From contig NW_023601322.1 of NCBI RefSeq assembly GCF_014898055.3, positions 8,885,312 through 8,949,311 of the forward strand: a stretch of DNA of 64,000 bases. The letters run 5' to 3'. The translations under genes and the position numbers were made by a program. Every line of letters starts with the position of its first letter. Positions within the stretch are counted from its first letter, which is position 1. Positions 1 to 12,232 of the stretch are shown here, in pieces. The DNA is from Talpa occidentalis (lineage: Eukaryota > Chordata > Mammalia > Eulipotyphla > Talpidae). A model generated the notes under the pieces. The model was not told where the DNA came from and searched no databases. It was given only the letters and a program-made list of their open reading frames with translations.

Positions 1-189
1 TTCTACTTTTTCAATATTTCCTAATGACCAAAGCTGATTCCCAGCAATGGCTATCACAACAGTGTCTCAGTATGTGTTGCATCCACAATGACTAATGTGT
101 GCCAATGTCCAAGACTGTTACTTAAAGTGACACTGCAAAAAAAGCTTAAAAATTCCAAAAAATTTAAAGAAAAAAATAATGACTACTCA

Positions 190-400
190 TAAACCAACTA
201 CCCAGAGAATGGCACTACTGACATTGTTTTACATCCCTTCTGGCCTTTTCTAGGTGTGCACATGCACACAGTACCCAACGCACACAAATTTGTTTTGCAA
301 AAAGTGGGACTATGCTATGCAAATTACTTGTACACTCGCTTTCTGCTTTCTACTTAACATTCTATACAGGTCTTTTGAGTTAGTAACATAACTACATCAT
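190..400 (-). mobile_element. Possible old L1 3'-region fragment
   Basis: The plus strand resembles the antisense of old mammalian L1 3' sequence (tttctacttaacattctata and neighbours). It is weathered, without visible tail or TSD. The assignment is from pattern memory only. Confidence 0.3.
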
Positions 401-554
401 CATTTAAAAAGGTAATTATGCTCACTTGTGGAGCATAATTTATTCAAGTGTATTGACAGACATTTAGAGTTCTGTGATGATTCTCATAAAGATGTCTTTT
501 CTAATGAAGTGACCTTTAATGTTTTACTTAGTGAAACTCAATCTGTAATTTTCT

Positions 555-725
555 TTTTTTTTAAATTTTTATATTCCCCATACAGTTGCAACCCCGATTT
601 TGACCCCAATCCCTCCTCCCCCACCCCACCAAGAGTGTCTCTGGTTCATAGTTGTTTGTTGATTTTGATTTTTTTGATAAGAACAGCTACTACACTTGAT
701 CTTAGCCAAAAGGCCGAGAAACGAT
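555..725 (-). mobile_element. Chimeric retrocopy: U2 snRNA 5' end joined to L1 3' end
   Basis: Read on the minus strand, the insert starts exactly at the 5' terminus of U2 snRNA at position 725. It runs through about 51 U2 bases, switches near 674-675 into L1 3'-UTR sequence (a G-rich tract, then ggggaatataaaaat), and ends in an A-rich tail. It is bracketed by a perfect 16-bp duplication, CAATCTGTAATTTTCT, at 539-554 and 726-741. Tail plus TSD show L1-type target-primed insertion, and the fused order fits template switching from L1 RNA to U2 RNA during reverse transcription. The L1 part matches in layout the 3' end of the L1 at 56.2 kb but is a different variant. It lies antisense to nothing coding, inside the PHLPP1 intron and in the gene's orientation. 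Confidence 0.88.
675..725 (-). pseudogene. U2 snRNA 5' fragment (about nt 1-51)
   Basis: The minus strand matches the start of U2 snRNA, including the conserved core CTCGGCCTTTTGGCTAAGAT and GATCAAGTGTAGTA. I count two differences from the canonical sequence as I recall it (a C to T at base 5 and a T to G near base 39). Only the 5' stem-loop and branch-point-recognition region are present. The Sm site and 3' stem-loops are absent, and there is no upstream snRNA promoter signal that I can see, so it cannot be a functional U2 gene. Confidence 0.92.
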
Positions 726-1221
726 CAATCTGTAATTTTCTATTGACATCAGTAACGACACTATCAGTGAACTTTTCTGAAACTTGGACAGAACTTCACA
801 GGATCTAACTACTCTACACTCCCAGTTTTGTTTAAACAATCTAGATTTTAGTTCCATATTGTTACTTATTCCCACAATATGCCCGTCTTTCAAATTCCTT
901 TCGTAACACCTGCATGAGGCATCACCCAAGCAAGATGTGAAGTTTTATCTTGCGTGTTCTCTCCATTTCCTCATTGTTTGTTATTCTCATTCTCTTTTTG
1001 TCTAGATACTTCCTCAAAGATGTTCCAAAGGACATGAGTCTCCAATTATTTGCAATATTTTTGCCCTCCATTTTAGTGAACTGCAGACTCGCAAATCACT
1101 TCACTTGAAATGTGTGCAGACACCGCTCATGAAGGCAACAGATCCTCCTGTGCTGTCAAATGTTTTTATTATGTTGTCTCATTGCCAGTGGATACTGAGT
1201 GCTTCACTTTAAAACACTTAC

Positions 1222-1352
1222 TTCAGCAGTTCCAGGGTTTTGTGATCGAGGGCTAGTCGGGGGTTTCCAGTCAGATCTAGTTCTTGAAGTTTCGGAGGCA
1301 GGTTTTCTGGTAAAGTGACTTCGCTTAGCTCATTACAGCTCAGGTCCACGCA
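1222..1352 (-). CDS. PHLPP1: PHLPP1 exon J: last leucine-rich repeats in the window
   Basis: This 131-nt exon has acceptor gctattccttcag/TGCGTGG and donor CTGCTGAA/gtaagt. It enters in phase 0 and leaves in phase 2. It encodes CVDLSCNELSEVTLPENLPP then LQELDLTGNPRLALDHKTLE and the start of a LLN motif. It is the C-terminal end of the LRR array. The next exon, off the window, should start with the base completing asparagine and lead into the PP2C-type phosphatase domain. Reading on past the donor gives a false K-stop, which is why an unspliced ORF seems to end here. The perfect gtaagt donor shows that the true end is two bases earlier. Confidence 0.95.
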
Positions 1353-2333
1353 CTGAAGGAATAGCAGAAACAGGAGAAATGGTCTGAGGAGACGGGTCAG
1401 GTGGTTCTGCAGGCAAGTCAGCCTGACCATCCACTACACTATACTGGCCAAATGCAGGAATCTACACTTGTCTGCTTCTCCACCATAAACATTTAAAACA
1501 GACTTTGCTAAATGCAATTAAATTTTTACTTTGAATAACATACAAACTCCATGTGACGTAGTCTCCCCATCTTTATCTGTTTATCTCTGTATTAAAAAAA
1601 ATAAGTATTAATTGAAAAATCCTCTGGGCAACAGTTTTTCATAGAGCTCACAAAACCTCTGGACCCATCATGGCCCTGAAGGCTATACTTATAAGATCAA
1701 AATGGAACTTTGAAAGGCTTTCTTAAAACAAAAACCAAGAAACACACAAAATGTGTAGCAGGCAGGGAACATACACTCACAAAGGAGAAGACACTTCAAA
1801 AGAAGTTAGATAAGAAATTGGTAAAAGACAAAACAGCTGAGCCTGAACTCATCTGAGCAAGAGGACTGAGTCAAATACAGATCCTGCTCTCCTGGGATTC
1901 TACCTCTACTCACCTCATCTCACTTGGAAAATCACCCAGTGATAAGAACCAACTGTGTGTGTAGTCTGGGAATGGGGATAATACTTCCTCTCTCACAAAA
2001 CCAACATGAGGCTTCAGTGAGGGTAACCCTACTGAGGCACTGGCCTGCTGTTTCCCCAGAAGAGATGCAGGGGAGAAGGCTCACCATGCCTGAGGGGGAA
2101 CAAGAATAACTGGCATTTTTTTCTGAAAAAGAAAACGTAATTTGACAGACGGGGGTAGAAAACATTCAATTATCTGGTGTGAGCTGGCATCTTACGATTT
2201 TTAAAAATGCCTAAAGAGTCTATTAAAAATCTTAAGATGGTTTGAAAGGCAAATTGTCCATGAACTTGTCTTAAAAAGTAGACACAACCATCTTTATTGA
2301 GAAAAATTATTTAAAAACATAAGCCTATTATGG

Positions 2334-2452
2334 GCCTCCCCTGGTGGCACAGCGGTTGAGCGCTGGGTTGCGAGGCTGCCCGCAGCCTCTGCAGCGCCAG
2401 TTCGATCCCCGGCCACTGGGTGAGGGTCCCACAAAAAAACCCAAAAAAAAAC
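2334..2452 (+). mobile_element. Head-only copy of the local tRNA-derived SINE
   Basis: The copy begins GGCCTCCCCTGGTGGCACAG, with an A-box-like TGGTGGCACAGCGG and a B-box-like GTTCGATCCCC. It stops after GAGGGTCCCACA and goes straight into an A-rich tail (2432-2452). The body seen in full copies (about 150 bp more) is missing. It is flanked by a perfect 16-bp duplication, CATAAGCCTATTATGG, at 2318-2333 and 2453-2468. The perfect TSD shows it was inserted in this short form rather than truncated later. Confidence 0.88.
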
Positions 2453-5400
2453 CATAAGCCTATTATGGATTGAGAGTGGGGGGTAGAAGTTGGAAATGAA
2501 AAGCAAAATTTCTGGAGGAATATATTCTCCAACTGACTTCAAACAAATACAGTGTTTCCATATGAACTGTTTCATATCCTTGCTCCCACACTGTAGCAAT
2601 GATATAAAACTCTACTGCAGTTTTACAGAAGTAAATTTTACATTTTTCTTATGAAAGCTCTGCAAAGACATTACAGAAAGTTTGACTAATAGAAAATTTA
2701 CCACCCTAGTAGCGTGCTAGCATTCTGGGCTTTTGTTTTTTTCTTTCTGATAGCCTTAATATGAACATCAAAAATCCTTTAAAAATCATAAATGTAGGTA
2801 TAATTTTGTTACGTTACTCAATCATTAATCTATCTGCTGTAAGCACGTTCCATGTCTTCATTCTCACCATCACTTTCAAGAGTTCAAACCAGTCTGCGTA
2901 GAAGTGTTGTAAGTAGAAATACAATATTACTGATCTGAACCTAATAATGGGGAATTGGGCATCTCCTTTTTGTTTTGTTTTCACAGTTGTAAACTGGCTG
3001 CATGAATACTCAACTTGGTTTTAATGACAAACTGTGATAATCCTGGTTAACAATGGGCAACTCTTTCAGCACAGTCTGTATCTATCAGCACAGATAAGAC
3101 AACAATGGTGTACACACAATGGGCTGGACAGTGATGAAACATGAGCTGAAGGGCCAGGTGTGGATCCCTTAGAATGCAAGTGGTTGGCAGGCACCAACCC
3201 AGGGGTAAAAGCACGCATTGGGAGCAAGATTAGTCTAGAACACTACTGAGTTTACAAACTTCTCAAAAATCCAGCAGATATAAAATTGCTCATTCTTTAA
3301 ATTATCAAACTATAAAATGAGCTCATGAGGGTATTTATTTGAAAAGCGAATGTAGGCAATGGTAACGCAGATCCTCTCAGGCATGGGGCTTGCCGGCTAC
3401 TCCCCGCCAGGCGCGTGTGGTCACCAAGTTCTCTTCCTTTTAGTTCCGTTATCCTGGTTTCTGGCCACATCATGTTTTCCCTGGAGCAGCACCACTGAGT
3501 CCTAACTTTGCTTTCAGTCTCGCTTCCCTCCGACGCTCTGCCCCCAAAGCTGTCGGGGTGATTCCCTGGGCGGTTACTCCAGCCCATTGCTCCCCACTGC
3601 CTTCAACCTTCACTGAATTCCTCAGTAAGTCAAATAAAGTCCTTTCGGCACTTACTTCCTCAAACACTCGATTCAGCGATGTCAAATTACTTCTAGTTCC
3701 TGTATTTGTCATGTTCTCCTTTGTAGTCTTTGCACATGCTATTCTCTGTAAATGAAACTCAACAAACTTTCCTCGCCTTTTTCCTGCTAAAATGTGTCAT
3801 ATTCTTTTAAGACTCGATACCCATTCTACTCTAATTTCCATTTCAATTAAATGTCTTTTTATAAGTATCTGCTTAGTGATTTCTCCCACTAGACATGACC
3901 TCCCAGACAGCAGACGCTGTTTCCTCGCAGCCTGTATCCTAACTGCAGTGCGTTGAAAAGAAGATACTCGTGGACACATGATTTCCTGGAAAGGTTAACA
4001 AGTAAACAAGCGATTGCTGGTACTTGATAGACAATTAACTTTGAATGGGAAAATGAATCTTATAACAAAGTCCATCAGCAATTACATCTGCAAGATACAC
4101 ATGCATAGGTTACATTCATTCTAAAGTAGCACTGTGATACAATTCTGATACATTTTAATGTGACTGCGTATTTCTGCATGAGAAGACAATTATTTTCTTA
4201 AATGGCAGAGAAACAGACAAACTACCTTTTACACACTGCAGGAGGCTTGTTCCTAAAAATCCTGGGACACTGGTACATGGTGCCAATCATGGTGTTGACA
4301 CAGGGAGAGTGCTTGGCCTCATGCACTATTTCCTATTCTATTAATAGTTCTTAATTTTGGTTAACTGTTGAGGCTCTCAACATACTCTTGTTAATGGAAT
4401 TAACCATAACAGAGAACTTGAAGGTGAGAGTGGTGAATAAAAGTGCCAATATACTGTTAGTTTATGGATGTATCTCTGTTTAATGCACTAAAAGCTTCTT
4501 GAAAACACACTGTTGAACAGAATATCAAAAGCTACCTTTCCTTCTTTCATGCCTATTCTAAGATTACTTTGTTATACTACAAAATTATGGTAAGGCATAC
4601 TTGCAACAGGAAAAAAGTGAGCTAATGTATTGTTGAGAAGGAACCCATGATTTAGAGGAAAATTACTACTAGTACATGCAGATCAAAAAATCATGTATCA
4701 GGGAAAAAGGAATACAATCTGATGTATGGTTTAATTATCACAAAAGCTCAAATATCTTTATAATGATGTTTTCCTCACTAAACATTACAAAGAAATAGGC
4801 CTATCAATTTTCCTAGCAGTGTGTTATACATCATCTGCCAAATAGCTGCCTGCCCAGGCTTGAAACAGCAACTTAATCTACGGGATCGAAGAGATTCTAT
4901 GGCAGCGCGCTTCTCCCTTCTCCACACCACAGCCAGCTCATCTCTGCTCCTGAACCACCTTTCCAGTCCCTCACCTTCACAAGGTTAAAAACTGCTGAGG
5001 CACAACACGCGTCCTCCCAGACCAGGCTCAGTCATTTTCGAATTTGAATTCGTAAGAAACAAACCCAGGTTTTCATTCAAAATAACACTTATTAAATTAA
5101 AGCACATGCAAAGTGGCAGAAAACAAGCTAGATATCCGGACTCTCCAGAGATGACAGGCATGGCCTTGTCCTTAAAAGAGTCCAAGGTGAGAGGGGGAAA
5201 ATATACAACACACCCCAAAGGCTATGATGGAGGGAGCCCAGAGCAAGGGGCAGCAGCTGAGACCTCAGGGAGGACTTTCCAGGAGCGGATTTTGTGATGT
5301 TAATGAAGCGGATGAGAACAGAAGGGCCTTGAGGAAGGGCTGCGAGCATGCACACCAGGCAGGAGACAGACCCGCTCGTGGTGTGCCAGGAGAGGTTGCA

Positions 5401-5813
5401 GAGGTTGATGGGCTGAGATGCTGGGCCTGAGAGTGAGGATAAGGCTGTGGAGGCAGACATGGCTGCAGCATGTGTCGCAGTCTAGGACTACCTCCCTGTT
5501 TTACAGTGACGTGAGAATTAGAACATTCTAGCTCAATTAAAATAAACTTACACATGTGAATTATTTCTCATTCTATAACTTTCAGTCAAATTCTCATATA
5601 GCACTGGAACTACTTAAGACACTTAAACTACTTACATACTGTTCCTGGTAATGTGAAAGACTAAGTGGTCATTACGTGGGATGGGTCATGCAACTTCGGA
5701 AATCTATTAACTGAGGGAACAGGTCTAAACCTACCTTTTACCTTAATCACAGGCCCTGAAGCCAAAGTTGAATTTCTACATAAAATCATCTTTGTGTTAT
5801 ACTTATTCAGAAA

Positions 5814-5838
5814 TCTCTCTCTCTCTCTCTCTCTCTCT
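5814..5838 (+). repeat. (TC)12 microsatellite
   Basis: Pure TC run after cagaaa. Confidence 0.95.
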
Positions 5839-8695
5839 AAACCTTTCAGAGAGTTGCAGAACAAAACCTTTAATTTGTATAAAGCCTTCCTTTTAACTTT
5901 ACATATACATGCTCTCTAATTTTTTTCAACTTAAGTTCAGATTTAGGAAATTATAGGGATAATAATTTGATAATAATGACAATCAGGGTAAAACTTTTTA
6001 AAAATCCTCCTTCCACCAAATATTATTCTCTTCCTGCAAACAGTGAATGGCTGTAAACACTGAAACTGTGTACAAAATTTGACTTTAAGAAAGCACATCC
6101 TATATAACCTCAGCAATTTCTTTATATCACCACCTCTTAAAATTTGGTCATGTGTGCCCCTGTGGGTGCTCGGTGGTACCTCAAAGTTACTCAGTGTCTG
6201 CTCCACACTTCTGGGCACTTTAGTTGTATTTAAAGATTTATGGAGGGAGGAAGAGCCTTAACTTTTACTTTACAACTAAGAGAAACGGTAAAAAGCAAAG
6301 CACAAAATTAGTCTGTAATTTTAGATGGAAAAGGAGACTTCAAAGAAATTTACAGGTGATTCTGTGTTGTACCCCAGGTTTCTGGGTGTGTGAGCTCACG
6401 TCCCATAGAGGAGCTTTATGACCACCCCACAGCCTATTTCTTTGAGGACTTGCAGTTACACGAGCTCCAGGAGCTTCTTTTTTCAAAGAGATACTTTTAA
6501 TCTGCCTGAGCTCAGAGAGGCCCAGTTGCTTATTTGTATGTATACATAACTACTGTGAAAAATGCACACAGTATTTTGGAGAAAAGGGTATGGCTCTGAG
6601 TTAAAAAGATCTGCTGAAATAAATTTTTAAATGAGAGTTAAAAAACACAATAGTCTGAATTAACATATCAATTTTGAAAGAGAGAATTTGTTATCCTAGC
6701 ATCCTGCTGGCCTATTCCTAGTGAGGCAGGGAGCAAAGTGGCTAAAAATGGCTACTTTCTAGCAGCCACTACTTCCTTCCTCTTGCAATGAACCCTGTTC
6801 CAAGCAGGAAGAGATTCCGATTCTTCATCTACAGAAAGTGTCCTCGGTGACCATTACCCCAACTCCTGGCTCATAATGGTGACTGCTTCTGGTTTCTGGA
6901 CATTCATTCCCAAAGAACGAATCCCTTTTCTTTCATCCATTCTGATCCAGTATATTCTTTGTGTATTTATGACCAAGCTGGTTCTCTCTCTCACCTCTCT
7001 TTGGAAACAGTAACAGAGCTTGATTCTGAGAGATGGTCAGCTTCAACAGCGTGGCACATTACAGATACTCCACACTCCACTTCCCAGCAAAAGTAACACA
7101 GATCCTAGAGAAGATTTCACTCACTTCATGCAAATATCAATAGTTTACTAAGGCACAGCACAAACATGAAAATAATCTTCCGAAGAAAATTTAAGGCATT
7201 TTAAAAGATGCAGTTCACCCAGTTAATTAGAATCAAGACACCACAGGAACATAGAAAGTTTGACAAAGAAGTTGCTGACATGGTATTTAAATTACAAATT
7301 TCATTCACTATGTGTCAACACACTCATTTCATCTGTTTAAACACAACTCAAAAAAGAGTTAGAATAAGTCACTAATTGGAAATTGCTCAGTTTAAGGATG
7401 GGGTTTTTGTCGCAAATCTCCCACATCAGCGAAGCGAGCCGTGGGGTCTGGCAGGAGGGCACGAGGGAGTGAACTGAGTGCCGTATCCACGCCACGAGCT
7501 GCCCCTTCGATCATCAAGTCTGGTTTACGTGGTGACTCTGGGACCATGTTGTCCTCTCCAGTGGACCAGAGCTGATCTCTGTCTGGAGGAATGTCTGTCT
7601 GTTTCAGAATCAGAACAGAACAGGACCTGTGCCAGGACTACAAGAGCGTGGTAGGGGCTTAGAAGATCATTGAAAGTGCTAACCAAGGTGGAGGTCTGTA
7701 ATACTAAGGGACTGTGTGTAGGCTTTGGTACACTTGGGCTCGCCAGAAAATATGGAAGGCACACTTTTTTATACAAACAATTTGTATGACCTTCCCACCC
7801 AACTACGGAAACTGATGCCTGACAATGGCTTGAAGAGATATCACTGGGTGTAACAAAAAGAAAAAAAAAAACAACAGAAAAACCAGACCTAAATTTTATC
7901 TGTGATTAGATGGTAGATACAGTCTCTGCTTCAGGGCGCAAGAATAATGGCTTAATTTTTCAAGTTTAAATAATTTCTGTGTATCTATTTTAGTTGGGAG
8001 ACTTATTTACCCTTTTGATTTTTTAGTAAAGGAAAGGCAGTCAATTTAATAACACCCTGTGGAAAATTCACATGACTGCGAATTCTAAAGAAACACAGAG
8101 CAGGCCAGGAATATTTATCCTGTTAGGAGCCTGGGGTGTCAAGATAGAGGGGGAGACCTCACCTGATAGACAAGAAGAGGGTGACCTCATCCTTATTCTG
8201 AGAGTAAAAATCAGATTCTTATATAGAGAAGACATGTTCACTGATAAACCCACAACTGGATAAGGCCTCCCTCTCCCCCACTCTATTTTTTCAGGCACCT
8301 CTCCTCCATTAGCGAGGACACAGGACTTAAAGGACAGAAACTTCTCCTAGGCGCCAGGGCCTTTTCTGATCTCACCTGAGAACAATCCGCATTTTTAAGT
8401 AATGTGTTTAGCCTCTTAAATAATAACTGGTTTTAAAGCTTTGGCAACAAAACTGTGAATAAACACTTTCCTTTAATTTCTTAAAAGAAAAGACTGCTTG
8501 GAGAAAACTACCTACTTAAATACAACATGATCTCTTCATCTTTAAATTATGTTATCTGCCAAGTTTTTACAAATGCAACGATCTTAATATCTTCTACAAA
8601 AATACTTTATAATTACTCACTTTATTTTCAGAGGCAATATGATATAACCTAGAGTTATTAACTCAGTAAAATTTTCATATGGGCTGGGGTATTTC

Positions 8696-8969
8696 TTTTT
8701 TTTTAAAAGATTTATTTTTATTATTTATGTATACAAGAACTGGGGAAAAGGCCAGAGGTATGGGTGGTGAGAGGATTCACTAGAGACAGAGTGGGGAACA
8801 GAACAGGCAGATTGACTGAAATACACTGCTGAGGGGGGTACCTGGCAAGGCAGGAGAGGTCTGCTGCGCCATGTGGGTAGCTCCCTGGCTGGGGATCGAA
8901 CTCATGCTGAAGTGGCTGCGGATAGTGTCACAGGTTGTATCTTAACCCCGTGCACCACAAGGGAGGCCC
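8696..8969 (-). mobile_element. tRNA-derived SINE, older (type 2) subfamily
   Basis: Full-length reverse-oriented copy. The T-run at 8696-8704 is the tail and GGGCCTCCC at 8961-8969 the 5' end. Its head differs from the young type (no TTGAGCGCTGGGTTGCGA), while the body (CAGACCTCTCCTG, CAGCAGTGTA, GTGAATCCTCTCA) is shared. Imperfect flanking duplication, gggctggggtatttc versus aggctggagtatttc, indicates greater age. Sense to PHLPP1. Confidence 0.85.
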
Positions 8970-10409
8970 TAGGCTGGAGTATTTCAACTTAGGAAAACAT
9001 TTCTTTTACATTAAAAACATGCTTTAGGGCTCAGTTTGCAGTGAAGGCTTTCATAGGCCTATTTATCATCTGAGATACTATTTTTATCAGTAATTTTCTT
9101 TTAGATGGTTTAAATATGTGTGTAAATACTTAAACTACAACTTAAAATATTGTCATGTGAAAGAACACTAAAATATCAATTAGCGTTCTAAAACATATTA
9201 ACTACTACTTTTGTTACAGAGTGTAATCTCCATAAAAAGAGAGGTTCCATGTTCCCTGCCCCACTTAATGACTGGTGGAGCTGTACAGGGAGGAGAAGCA
9301 GGATACTTGGAAAACTTGGAGGCGGCACATGGAGCAGAGAAAGACATGTGAAGAAGTCCTGGTTTGCTTTTCAGCTTTGTAATTGCACCAGGGACTAGAG
9401 AGACATGGAAGGAGACTTGTTAAGTTGAGACACGTAGAGACTCCTGGAAGAAAACATGGGTGAGGAACCCATGGGAAGGTTGGCATTGGCAGCTGCTGAA
9501 TTTTGATTTTGCTCCCTTCACCCCAGACCTACCTGGTCCCTTCTGCCCTTTTCTTATCATTCCCGACCAGAAGGTGCCTTAACTTGTGGTAAGCTCTTGG
9601 GCCTCAGTGGCCTCAATATGAGCAACCCTATTTGGCTGGGCATTTACCCATGAGGGGATGGGTAACTTTGGGTGTTTTATTGGGAACCCATAATCCTTTC
9701 TCTTCTCTCTCTATGCACACTAACCTATTACATTTATTTCACACTAAGAGTTTACTTTGTCTTTATGCAGTGTACAGGAGAACCCATTTAGAGTATGCAA
9801 GCTTGGGGGTTTTGGGGTGGCCCTCATTCTGCACACTAACACTTTTAAAATAACACTATCTGTCCAAAGCTGCAAAATTGATACTTTGTACATAAAACAT
9901 ACTTGATATTGCTCATCCCTAACCAAAACACCCAACAACAAAATCTCTAGCTATAGACTCTAGGAATCGAAGTCAGGAGAGGATTCATTTTCACAGAGCA
10001 AGAGTCATATTTTGCCAAGTTTGGTCAAAATCTGGAATGTTTTAATGTCTATATCTGCATTTTAAAACAATACTTAAAAAACCCTTAGTCTACAATTGAA
10101 AGTTACATAGCATTAAAAGGAACAAAAGACAGACCAGCAAACGTGAGATGGATCTGGAGATCCCCCAGTGCTGGTATGCACGTGCCGGGTGAGTGGGGGT
10201 GGCTCTGCAGTCCCCATGGAAGATAATGGCGCGCAGCCCGCATGCAGGACGGCGGCAGCGGGCCTGGGAAAGCCTAGCCATCAACACCGCTCCTGGGCTG
10301 GAGGCAAAGAGGCATTTACTGAGCTAATAGATTTCCTGCACTTTGCTGATCGTCAGCCAAATAGTTGCTCCACATAATCAACACCACAGCCGCACCGTAT
10401 AGAGAACCT

Positions 10410-10645
10410 GTATTAATTATAACTGACATTGATGGAGTTCGTACTATGTGCCGCTCCTATTTCAAATGTTTTACATGTATTATTTCATCTCCTCCTCACA
10501 GCAGTACTGTGAAGGAACTACTATTCTTTCCCTCATGTTACAGAGGAGGAACTGGAGCAATTAAGTAACTCTGAGCTGGAAGCCAAATGAGCTGGAATCC
10601 ACATATGAGTCTTTTCAGAGTCCGGCCTCGTAATCACTGTGAAAA
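10410..10645 (-). mobile_element. MIR (tRNA-derived ancient SINE)
   Basis: Reverse MIR core: actatgtgccgctcctattt, ttacatgtattatttcatct, ttacagaggaggaactggag and a degraded head with ggaatccacatatgag. Confidence 0.82.
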
Positions 10646-10950
10646 GCACTATAAAGTAAAAGTAAAATATTTCTTCAAGTTTATAATAAACATGCTAAAA
10701 TGCCACGCCAATGGATGAAAGGCAGAGTGCGCTAAGTGAAATAGTTCATGGCTGAAAGCAAACACGTGCACACACATGCATACACGTACACACCCATAAA
10801 GCGGCTTGTTCGCACCTCAACCATGTAAATGCATAAAAAAGGCTTTGGTGAAAATGTACGCAAGCTATTTAAATTACCTTCAAATGTGTCTAAAATTTCT
10901 TAATCTGACACATAAAGCTTATAACAGAAAGGGCCTGAAAAGTGAAGAAT

Positions 10951-11233
10951 TTTTTTTTTTTTTTTAAGATTTATTTATTTATTTTTATAAGCACTGGATA
11001 CAGTCAGAAGCGCGGGAGGGTGAGAGAATTCACCAGAGCCAGAGCGGGGAGCAGAGCAGGCAGAAGGACCAAAGCACACTGCTGAGGGGAGCAGCGGGCG
11101 GCAGGAGAGGTCTGCGCGCCATGTGGGACCCTCCTCCGGTGGCCGGGAAGCAGCTGGGGATCGAACCGGCACTGCAGAGGCTGCGGGCAGCCTCGCAACC
11201 CAGTGCTCAACCGCTGCGCCACCGGGGAAACCC
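10951..11233 (-). mobile_element. tRNA-derived SINE, young (type 1), full length
   Basis: Reverse copy with a T-rich tail (10951-10966, then AAGATTTATTTATTTA) and head box sequences near 11160-11225. Perfect 13-bp TSD AAAAGTGAAGAAT at 10938-10950 and 11234-11246. Sense to PHLPP1. Confidence 0.92.
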
Positions 11234-11469
11234 AAAAGTGAAGAATGTTTAAGGGGGATTACTTTTGTTCCTTTTTGGATTAAGCAGGCTCTAGGTCTGT
11301 AAACACTGAGTTGCAGTAATCAGATATGCTCAAATGCAAGTGAAAAGATACTTGTTCCACAAAGGATCTGTGACTTCTGCACCAAAAACACAGGAATAAA
11401 TATTTGTCAGGCGGCTCTCAGTCCAGTGACCTGGTGTTCCCCAACGAGTCTCTCCCATAGGAGTCAGAT

Positions 11470-11600
11470 TCTGCCACCATTTGCTGTCTTCGTCTACACA
11501 AATCACTTCATTTTCAGCATCCTAGTTTCCTCACTATCAAAAGGGAATAATAACTGTTCTACCAGTTTCATTAAATTGAAATGAATGTTTGGTGACAGCA
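11470..11600 (+). mobile_element. Partial MIR
   Basis: Forward core: catcctagtttcctcactat and aaaagggaataataactgtt. Confidence 0.65.
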
Positions 11601-12069
11601 ATGATGCTCTACCTGTACATGGAATTATCACGGGTGCTGTGCTGGTGGATGCTATTTAATTAGAAGGTTGGGGGAAGAGAGCTGTGCAGCAGCACTATTA
11701 ACTTCTACAAACTGCTATCACACCTGAATCAGTCCTGGAGTCTCCTATCCAGCCTAGAAACAAGTTGGACAAGTATTGTCAGACAGACGGCAGAGAGTCA
11801 GGTGGCTGGTGGCACCAGGCGTCACACAGCTAGCTGGTGACAGAGCACAGAACACAAGTTCCCCACTTTGGGTCCAGTGTTTTCTTTTCACTGATTTTTC
11901 CCCTTCTGCTGACTCAACAGCATAGGAAGGTCCAGTGGTTAGGACGCACAGAGGAGGGTCTTTGCTTTGAGGAAATCCAGCAAAGGCACAAACATCCTGA
12001 AAGGATGACTCAGAAGACAAGTCCCTCTGCTGAGCCAAAGCATAGAGTTTATGGGCTCTAAGCACATAC

Positions 12070-12232
12070 CTTGATTTCTGGGAGCTGCATGACTTCAGGA
12101 AAGACCTCGATGCAGTTGGAGTGGGCGATCACGGTATGCATGCGCCTGCAGTTCATGATGGTTGTCGGGATGGCTTTCAGCTTATTCCCGCTGATGTCAA
12201 TTTCTTCAAGTTCCTCCAGCTTTGCCATTTTA
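12070..12232 (-). CDS. PHLPP1: PHLPP1 exon I: leucine-rich repeats ([20 protein letters not shown]...)
   Basis: This 163-nt exon has acceptor ttatcatttttag/TAAAATGG and donor GAAATCAAG/gtatgt. It enters in phase 2 (AG+T, serine) and leaves in phase 0. It encodes [20 protein letters not shown] and [20 protein letters not shown], then PEIK. The residues [20 protein letters not shown] are what separates PHLPP1 from PHLPP2 in my recollection of the two families. An in-frame ATG just upstream of the acceptor belongs to the intron. Confidence 0.95.

Larger units (their letters stand above)
539..741. repeat. 16-bp target-site duplication flanking the U2/L1 chimera
   Basis: CAATCTGTAATTTTCT occurs at 539-554 and again at 726-741 with no mismatch, directly abutting the A-tail on one side and the U2 5' end on the other. 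Confidence 0.93.
1..1221 (-). other. PHLPP1: Intron downstream of exon J (partial)
   Basis: This is the first part of the intron after exon J. It carries the U2/L1 chimeric insertion (555-725) and, at about 190-400, AT-rich sequence resembling antisense old L1 3' sequence. No coding exon is visible. Confidence 0.8.
1353..12069 (-). other. PHLPP1: Intron I-J (10.7 kb)
   Basis: It contains a partial MIR (11470-11600), two minus-strand SINEs (10951-11233 and 8696-8969), a MIR (10410-10645), a (TC)n (5814-5838) and a head-only SINE (2334-2452). Between 2500 and 8650 I see mostly unique AT-rich sequence. A GC-richer island at 3360-3640 and the stretch 4850-5480 give small ORFs on both strands without recognisable homology. 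Confidence 0.8.

Noticed and set aside
675..725. Functional U2 snRNA gene
   Set aside because: Only the first ~51 bases are present, fused to L1, inside a TSD and without the Sm site or snRNA promoter elements.
428..808. 126-codon plus-strand ORF
   Set aside because: It crosses the U2/L1 insertion, which explains the sequence.
10975..11235. ORFs shared among 10975-11235, 13739-13999, 55241-55528 and 55625-55903
   Set aside because: They encode near-identical peptides only because all are copies of the same SINE. Not a gene family.
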